Shown piece after piece: positions 1-5,200 of a DNA stretch of 6,234 nt (the stretch's first letter is position 1; each line of letters starts with the position of its first letter). The notes below the pieces were generated by a model. The model searched no databases, was not told where the DNA came from, and saw only the letters and a list, made by a program, of their open reading frames with translations. The stretch lies in contig LVAC01000005.1 of NCBI GenBank assembly GCA_001602955.1, positions 1 to 6,234 on the forward strand, given 5' to 3'. Source of the stretch: Sulfurospirillum sp001602955 (GTDB lineage: Bacteria > Campylobacterota > Campylobacteria > Campylobacterales > Sulfurospirillaceae). A program made the translations under genes and the position numbers.

Positions 1-150
1 CGTGATATTCTCATTTAAGTAACGTTTGCCTGTTTGCTCAAATATGGAGTCTCGTACGAGTTAGTTTTCATAAAAGTTGTCACCTAAGCGTTTGAGCGTT
101 GCGTTTGGATTGACGCCTAAACGAGTCAGTAGATAATCACTGCCGAAAAA
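1..150 (-). pseudogene. Fragment of a second CdiA/FHA exoprotein gene, interrupted by a stop
   Basis: The minus strand from 150 reads FFGSDYLLTRLGVNPNATLK and then RLGDNFYEN, a TAA at 63-61, and in the same frame LVRDSIFEQTGKRYLNENIT to the left edge. This is the conserved FLGSDYxLxxLGxxPxxxxKRLGDxFYExxLVRxQIxxxTGxRYL segment found in the middle of CdiA/FHA exoproteins, before the FHA-2 repeats. The position of the stop matches a usual Lys, so one AAA-to-TAA change explains it. The frame loses its homology exactly where the inverted-repeat element at 151-307 begins. The corresponding part of the main gene lies beyond the right edge, so the two copies cannot be compared here. It probably continues leftward out of the window. 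Confidence 0.8.
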
Positions 151-307
151 GGGGTCAGGGCTTAACTTTTAACTTTTTGACTTAACATAGCTTTACATGT
201 AAAAAGATTTTGAATAAAAAAACTGTACTGGCGACTCATTCATTTCCCTTATTATAGTTTTCTGTACGGGCGAATATTATAAAAGTTAAAAGTTTAGACC
301 TGACCCC
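151..307. repeat. 157-bp inverted-repeat-bounded REP/MITE-like element
   Basis: The 23-bp ends at 151-173 and 285-307 are inverted copies of each other with two mismatches. Both have the outer sequence GGGGTCAGG and the inner sequence AACTTTTAAC. The interior is non-coding and contains TTTACATGTAAA at 192-203. No transposase is inside. Arms with GGGGTCAGG..AACTTTTAAC resemble REP sequences mobilised by TnpA-REP (RAYT, IS200-like) transposases; that link is from memory. It directly borders the CdiA fragment at 1-150. Confidence 0.8.
192..203. repeat. TTTACATGTAAA palindrome, copy 1
   Basis: A perfect 12-bp palindrome inside the 151-307 element, followed by AAGATTT as in the other intergenic copies. 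It could be a protein-binding site or simply an element core. Confidence 0.7.
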
Positions 308-340
308 TATACTTGTTGGCTTTGCTTATGTTTCATTATT

Positions 341-402
341 CTTTTTTCTTTACATGTAAAAGATTTATTGCCTAATTTCATTAAAGTAGCCTGTCCCCTT
401 TA
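341..402 (+). repeat. REP-like half element, direct copy of 1079-1140
   Basis: About 60 bp matching 1079-1140 with three substitutions and one T-run length change. It contains TTTACATGTAAA (349-360), AGATTTATTG and the right arm AAAGTAGCCTGTCCCCTTTA. The left arm found at 1061-1082 is missing here, so this is a partial copy. No gene is evident in 308-557: the short plus-strand frame over it is made of repeat sequence. Confidence 0.8.
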
Positions 403-492
403 CCTCTTTTTATCAACCCCTTTATCAAAGAAGCTACCCAGCCTTAAGAGTAGCCATCAAGATAGGCGCTTTAAATTATTGCTGGGAGTGAA

Positions 493-512
493 AGGTGGAA
501 ACTGTCCCCTTT
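493..512 (+). repeat. Further REP arm-like sequence
   Basis: AGGTGGAAACTGTCCCCTTTA-type arm. It matches AGGTGGTAACTGACCCCTA at 1543-1561 and the TGTCCCCTTTA end of the other elements. It lies in a tract of degenerate arms at 493-556. Confidence 0.5.
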
Positions 513-523
513 ATCCCGAAAAA

Positions 524-556
524 GTTAAAAGTTTAGCTGCGACCCCTAGAGTTCAT
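524..556 (+). repeat. REP arm next to the orphan immunity gene stop
   Basis: GTTAAAAGTTTAG followed by GACCCCTAGA is a diverged copy of the right arm at 285-307. It ends with GTTCAT two bases from the stop codon of the 130-residue immunity gene. A matching end (GACCCCTAGACTTCAT) lies at 1553-1568 next to the other immunity gene. Confidence 0.6.
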
Positions 557-557
557 T

Positions 558-950
558 TCATTGCAAATCAGCTCTTAGCCATGCTTTTAGATCTTCGTCT
601 GTAAGGGTTGAAAGGTATTTTACATACTCTTCAATAGAACATAAAGTGTGATCTTTGCCATAAAGAAGTATTTTCCCTTGTTGATATTCACTACTCAATA
701 ATGTTGCAACATATAGCTCATAATATAAAAAATATCGCACTTCTTCAATTGTGTGAAATCCACTATCTGGTGGGTAGCTGTCGTCAAATGATGACATAAA
801 AATTTCATTATGTAAATAAAATATTTCCTCTTTTAATGCATTTGATATATCTAATTTTTTCTCATATTCAATATAGTGTGTCAGACCCTTATGATCTATT
901 TCCCATAAGGCACCACCTAAATATTCCAAATTCAAAATAATATTTTTCAT
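558..950 (-). CDS. Probable orphan CDI immunity protein, small acidic cytoplasmic protein
   Basis: 130 residues with no signal peptide or membrane segment, and strongly acidic (23 Asp/Glu against 11 Lys/Arg). It has helix-forming stretches such as TIEEVRYFLYYELYVATLL and SIEEYVKYLSTLTDEDLKAW. I do not recognise the family. The ATG is seven bases after a GAGGA site, and the gene starts 12 bp after the stop of a 22-codon remnant that looks like the end of a toxin. That spacing and order match toxin-immunity pairs in CDI loci. Acidic soluble immunity proteins commonly pair with cytoplasmic nuclease toxins, so the lost partner was probably a nuclease; this is inference. The frame is intact although its toxin is not, which suggests it is retained for protection against siblings or is a recent leftover. 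Confidence 0.68.
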   Translation of the reverse strand: MKNIILNLEYLGGALWEIDHKGLTHYIEYEKKLDISNALKEEIFYLHNEIFMSSFDDSYPPDSGFHTIEEVRYFLYYELYVATLLSSEYQQGKILLYGKDHTLCSIEEYVKYLSTLTDEDLKAWLRADLQ

Positions 951-957
951 TCTCTTG

Positions 958-962
958 TCCTC
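958..962 (-). promoter_or_regulatory. Ribosome binding site of the orphan immunity gene
   Basis: GAGGA on the minus strand directly follows the TAA of the toxin remnant and sits seven bases before the ATG at 950-948. It supports the start and shows that the original toxin-immunity junction is preserved. Confidence 0.7.
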
Positions 963-1031
963 TTAATATGGATGGGCAGTTACAATATAGCCGTTTTCAC
1001 TGACACCAACAGCTATCTTTTGTACTTTCCT
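963..1031 (-). pseudogene. Remnant of a CDI/polymorphic toxin C-terminus (22 codons)
   Basis: Reading leftwards from 1031 the frame gives RKVQK then IAVGVSENGYIVTAHPY and a TAA at 965-963. It is preceded by an in-frame stop at 1034-1032. The ending, a beta-hairpin of the type xVxVxENGxIVTAxP, is typical of the extreme C-terminus of secreted nuclease toxins of the BECR/EndoU/colicin-like groups. This is recalled resemblance, not a search result. The adjacent frame reads FKGKYKR before its own stop, so a frameshift near 1017-1026 may also be present. Upstream the coding sequence is replaced by an inverted-repeat element at 1061-1140. The remnant therefore looks like the last piece of a toxin whose immunity gene at 950-558 survives. 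Confidence 0.6.
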
Positions 1032-1060
1032 TTAAAAACAATTTCATAAAAATAAAAAGA

Positions 1061-1140
1061 ATAAAAAGGGACAGGCTACTTTTTCTTTACATGTAAAAGA
1101 TTTATTGACTAACTCCATTAAAGTAGCCTGTCCCCTTTAT
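1061..1140. repeat. 80-bp inverted-repeat-bounded REP/MITE-like element
   Basis: The left arm 1061-1082 and right arm 1120-1140 are near-perfect inverted copies (shared GGGACAGGCTACTTT, one-base length difference). They enclose TTTACATGTAAA at 1086-1097 and AGATTTATTG. It has the same overall plan as the 151-307 element but different arms. It separates the toxin remnant on its left from the IS256 transposase tail on its right and abuts the latter closely. Confidence 0.82.
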
Positions 1141-1142
1141 TT

Positions 1143-1318
1143 TTCCTCACAAAAACCAAAGGGGCTTTTCCTAATGACGATAGCTTACTGAAACTTCTTT
1201 TTATGGGGATTCAAAATGCGCAGAAAAATGGACAATGCCTATTCAAAACTGGAGCCTAACCCTCTCTCAACTCTCTATTATTTTTGAGGGCAGATTGGGC
1301 AAGGCTTTAAATTTATGA
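1143..1318 (+). pseudogene. IS256-family (mutator-type) transposase, C-terminal fragment with frameshift
   Basis: From about 1149 the plus strand reads TKTKGAFPNDDSLLKLLFMG then IQNAQK. After a one-base slip in the A-run at 1224-1228 it continues WTMPIQNWSLTLSQLSIIFE and GRLGKALNL, with a TGA at 1316-1318. The FPNDxSLLKLL and KKWTMPIxNW..LNQ..I.FE.RL signatures mark the C-terminus of IS256-family DDE transposases. The catalytic domain is missing. The frameshift and truncation make this a relic. Confidence 0.85.
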
Positions 1319-1342
1319 TACAATTTTAGGAGCTACCCGATG

Positions 1343-1367
1343 CTGACACAGATTTCTGAGCACTCCC
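1343..1367 (+). repeat. Putative right terminal inverted repeat of the IS256-family remnant
   Basis: The reverse complement begins GGGAGTGCTCAGAAATCTGT, close to the GGxAGTGTCCAGAAxTxTGTGT ends common in IS256-family elements (recalled). It lies 24 bp after the transposase stop. No matching left end or target duplication is visible. Confidence 0.55.
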
Positions 1368-1368
1368 C

Positions 1369-1488
1369 GCTGTTATGAAAAAACTCATTATTATCGCTAG
1401 AGCCCTCTTTCATTCTAATCAAGGCTATTCAAGTGAAATTTATCAAGCTCATTGTGGAATAGTGGCTCAAAAAACAAAAGTTGCTTAA
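1369..1488 (+). pseudogene. Short tail of an unidentified gene, possibly another transposase
   Basis: Starting two codons before an ATG at 1375, the plus strand reads AVMKKLIIIARALFHSNQGY then SSEIYQAHCGIVAQKTKVA and a TAA at 1486-1488. It starts exactly where the IS256 right end finishes, so the IS may have inserted into this gene and the upstream half was then lost. The MKKLIIIARAL pattern is reminiscent of the C-terminus of IS110-type transposases, but the match is weak. An independent 37-codon gene is less likely as no ribosome binding site is seen. Confidence 0.3.
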
Positions 1489-1582
1489 AAGGGAAAATAG
1501 AGGAAAATAGTTATGATTTATCAAGATTTTTAGGGGTTTTTAAGGTGGTAACTGACCCCTAGACTTCATACGAAGAAAAATT
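1489..1582. other. Non-coding junction with a REP arm downstream of the membrane immunity gene
   Basis: No reading frame or RNA gene is visible. At 1543-1568 there is an arm-like sequence (AGGTGGTAACTGACCCCTAG then ACTTCAT) sharing its end with 541-556. A small CTTC/GAAG inverted repeat at 1564-1575 is too weak to call a terminator. Confidence 0.5.
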
Positions 1583-2197
1583 TTATTCCCTCTCTTTATT
1601 CCTATGCTTCAAAAATTTGGAGAAACAAGCTCTACTAAAATTAAGAATAATGTAAAAAATTAAAATAGGCAGAATTAAAAGTAATCCATATCTAATTTCT
1701 TTCCACCAAATAGAATCAGTGACGCTACTTTTATTCATTTCCTCAAAAATATTTTCAACATAATAAAGGCTATATTTAGGAGTAATAACTTCTTTCCAAA
1801 AATCATCTCTCGTTTTTGGTTGAATCTTAAAATCGAAAATATTATTTATATCAATGTTTGCATTTAGCGTATTTTCTATACATTTCCAATTAGCTTTTAA
1901 ATAATAATTTGTATCAGAAGGATACCAATTAATATATCTTTCAGTCATGGTAATAATAGACATAAACTGAAATATATTTGTTTTTTCAATACAATAATTA
2001 TTTTTAGGTGGCAAATAATTTTCGTATCTATAAGGAATTACATAATAATTTCCATTCAATTGATAAAAGGTTCTATAAAAAGTGATTACTTTAGATTTAT
2101 CTGGACTCTCATAATAAAAAGTTTGATACAATGGAATACAATTCATTATTATAAGCAATACAATTAAACCACTCGTCAAATAAATTATTTTTTTCAT
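1583..2197 (-). CDS. Probable membrane-anchored CDI immunity protein (CdiI-like), two TM segments
   Basis: 204 residues, not recognised by family. TM1 is about residues 5-24 (a hydrophobic run after MKK) and TM2 about 169-191, followed by a basic tail (KFLKHRNKERE). By the positive-inside rule both ends are cytoplasmic and a loop of about 140 residues faces the periplasm. That loop is rich in Tyr, Asn and Trp and has two cysteines (Cys69, Cys106) that could pair. There is no lipobox at Cys20 (the preceding residues are IMN). The gene starts 17 bp after the toxin gene's stop, with TGGAG five bases before the ATG, so it is probably co-transcribed and translated from its own site. Position directly after a polymorphic toxin is the main reason for the immunity call. 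The gene is very AT-rich (14 G/C of 60 bases at 1861-1920), as is usual for exchangeable immunity genes. Confidence 0.75.
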   Translation of the reverse strand: MKKIIYLTSGLIVLLIIMNCIPLYQTFYYESPDKSKVITFYRTFYQLNGNYYVIPYRYENYLPPKNNYCIEKTNIFQFMSIITMTERYINWYPSDTNYYLKANWKCIENTLNANIDINNIFDFKIQPKTRDDFWKEVITPKYSLYYVENIFEEMNKSSVTDSIWWKEIRYGLLLILPILIFYIILNFSRACFSKFLKHRNKERE

Positions 2198-2202
2198 TTA
2201 AT

Positions 2203-2207
2203 CTCCA
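2203..2207 (-). promoter_or_regulatory. Ribosome binding site of the membrane immunity gene
   Basis: TGGAG on the minus strand, five bases before the ATG at 2197-2195. It lies inside the 17-bp gap after the toxin gene stop and supports this start codon and separate translation of the immunity gene from a shared transcript. Confidence 0.7.
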
Positions 2208-2214
2208 TTTAATT

Positions 2215-5200
2215 TTAATCTTGTAATTTATTAGATATTGCTTGATTTCCTTTTTCCCAACCAAGGAATTGTGCAGAAGTTGATTGTCCAACTTCTGTAC
2301 CATCGCCAAAAATATTACCATTTTGTTTGGCTTGAAAACGCTCAAAAGTAAATTTTGATAAATTCCATGGCATTAAACCATATCCAGCTACATACCCTGC
2401 ACCAATGTTTCCAAAGTCTCTCGCACTTGCATAAACACCTGGGTAAATTTGACTACCTCGATAGGTATAATCAGCTCTTTCTTGACCTGGAGGATATTTT
2501 TCTGCCCCTATATCCTTAAAATTATAATTCCTCCATTCATTCATGTAAGATGCAATAGAAGGAGTATCTGAGTAGATTTTGTTATTTAAAAAATCTACCC
2601 CCTCTTTAGAAGTTGTGTCGATAATTCCTCTCGCTAGAGTAGCTTTAGATGAACCATCAGCATAATAAAATGAATCTATAAATATTGATTCACCTATTTT
2701 TTCACCTGTTCGTTCCCCTTTGTCATTAACAACATATATTGATTTATCATTGTCTTTCAAATTAACATTCACAACTTTATATCTTCCATCAGGTAATTTT
2801 TGAACATCCGTACTATAATCCACATTTTTTGGATCATTAGTAGCCTTATCCATAAACCAATCGGTGTTTCTATCGATGATGGCAGAATCACCTTGAGCAA
2901 TAGATTTATTGACATTGTCTGTTTTTACTTCACCATACCTTGCATTGGTGTAGATAAACACAAAGTCTTTACTGCCATATCCTTCCATGAGTTTAGCGTA
3001 TGCTTCATTAAGTTCTGAAGTTTCTCTATTATTGATAGCTCCTTGATTTATGGCAGCATGTGTGCCTTCATGGGTAGTTGTCTCTGCATAGTCAAGTGCG
3101 TTATTATTTCCATTCGCATTGACAACAATAGTATTGGTTGCAGGTTGGTTATAATTTGCACCTTTTATGAATGAAGCAGCTGCGATCAGTTTTGCTTCTT
3201 CAAGAGAAATGTTGTATTGATAAGCAAGTATTTTAGAAAAAGCATTGGTTGCTTCTTGAATCTGCTCTGGTGTTGCATTGGCTTGGTTATTCCATATTTT
3301 GGCATATATACCATCTTCTGTTTGTATAAACTGCTTCATGACTTCATAGGTTGCATCAACAACACCTTGATGTTCAAAGAAGTTTTTGAGTCCTACTTCA
3401 TCTTTAGTGATGGAATCATTCATGGCACTAAACGCATTACTTGCTTTTTTGACATCTTCAGCTATCTGTTTTCTTCCCTCTTCCGTGAGTAACCTATGAT
3501 CCAACGTAGCCGTAACCGAAGTGCCCACACTCCCCGCATAAAGCTCTTTACTCACTTTTGAAGTATCACGGTTAAGCCTTTCGAGCTCATCGGAGTTCTC
3601 AGTGTCTTTTACATGTAAAGTGCCTTCACCCACAGTAGCTAAGGTTTTAGAACTGCTGTAGCCCATCTCATTGGAAAGAGAAAGCGAAGAGGAGTTGACT
3701 TTTCCTGTTGTCTCTTCGACATTGGTTTGGGTATTCTTTCCTGTGGTATAGCCTATATTGGTTCCAACACTGTAACCGTTACTAGAGTTATACTGAGAAT
3801 TGGTAGAGTTTGCAAAGGTGAGGGTGCCTGTGCTTAGGTTAAGATTGCCATTGTTCTCAAATGTACCTTGCTCATCTGTTTTCCCTGCGGCAATAAGTGC
3901 GCCTTTAACGTTTGTGTTGTTTTCAACATCAATATTGACTTTATCGCCTGTAAGAGAAGTAAGTACAGTTTGTTTGCTTTGACTATTGCCTGCATTGGCT
4001 CCATAACTTGCCCCAGTACTGCCAAGACCATCTCCTACTCTTGCACCTACAGTGTTGTTGAGTGCATTTTGCTGTGCTCTAGAGTTAGAGGAATACTCTT
4101 TATCATTGCCTAAAGAACCACTGACACTGACATTAAACCCTTTAGAGTTAGAAGAGCTACTATCTCGTTGTGACTCAACACTAAGGTCACCTCCGACTTT
4201 GAGGTTGAGGGTATCGTCTGCTTGAACGGTTGCTCCTTTAAAGGAAGCATCATTGGTTGTGGTGATGTCAATGTTTTTAGCAATAAGGTTAGCATTATGA
4301 TTGGTAGTGCTATCACTGCTCTCATGGCTTTGTCCATAACCAAGTGTGACCCCCATACCACTTCCACCACCATACATCGTCATCGAAACAGAACCTGAGA
4401 TGTCTTTGTTTTCTTGGTTAGAGCTTGATGTATCGGTGGAAGAGGTTACATGTAAATCGTGCGTTTGAATGTTTAGGTCATTATCAGCCACGACATTTGA
4501 GCCGCTGATGGTGGTGGTACTCTCTTTGGCGGTATTGGTATGTATCAGGATGTCATTGCCATAGATACTTGAAGCAAGGCTTTTCGTGTAACCTGCGTTT
4601 TGAAGGATATTTTCGCCTTTAACATCTAAAGAGATGCCTGCGCTAAAGCCATACGTGGCAGAGCTAGCAGCTGCTGTGGCAGTTTGAGATGCAATAGCGG
4701 TTGTTTTAGAAGCCAGATCAACGGTAGCTGCGGCAATAGCGGCTACATAATATTTTTCAGTGTCTTTCACGTTATCGATAAGATCTGTAAGATCACTGAT
4801 GTCCTCAGGGTCTATGCCTGCTTCTTTGGCCCTGTACCGTGCTTTAAGATCACTGAGAGTGGATTCGAGTTTACTTACTTCGCTTTTATAGTTACTGTAG
4901 TCGTCTTTGACTTTTTTAAGTTGTTCGGCAGAGTCTGCGGCGGCTTTAACGGCTGAACCAATTTCTACGTATTCGTTTTGTACGGTGAGGCTTATATCTG
5001 CACTGGCGTGTTTGTCTTTAGCGTTTTCACTGTAGGTGTCTATGGACTCTTTGATGGTGACATCACCCTCTTTGGTACTAAGACTGACCGTTTTAGCCGC
5101 TTCAAGGGTTGAACCGTCTATCATGATGTCTTTTTTAGAGTCCATCACGATGTCACCGCTTTTACTGGTGATGGATGAGCTTTTATGCGTTAGATTATCG

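Larger units (their letters stand above)
1143..1367 (+). mobile_element. Right-end remnant of an IS256-family insertion sequence
   Basis: Contains the C-terminal end of a mutator-type (IS256 family) transposase and, after its stop, a terminal sequence at 1343-1367 of the form expected for the right inverted repeat. The left part of the IS is absent and is replaced by the 80-bp element at 1061-1140. With only about 225 bp left it cannot move by itself. Confidence 0.75.

Noticed and set aside
151..560. CRISPR-like array from the repeated GACCCC/TGTCCCC arms
   Set aside because: The spacing and orientation are irregular, the copies are diverged, and no cas gene or uniform spacers are present.
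368..604. 78-codon plus-strand frame
   Set aside because: It runs through REP-like repeats and into the antisense of the orphan immunity gene, so it is chance coding in repeat sequence.
1563..1575. Terminator after the membrane immunity gene
   Set aside because: The stem is only four base pairs and is not followed by a T-run on the minus strand.
1583..2197. Immunity candidate as a lipoprotein with Cys20 as the lipid site
   Set aside because: The residues before Cys20 (IMN) do not form a lipobox, and a second TM helix with a basic tail fits a two-pass protein better.
2109..2345. 78-codon minus-strand frame bridging the toxin and immunity genes
   Set aside because: It overlaps both well-supported genes in another frame and its translation looks like shifted readings of them.
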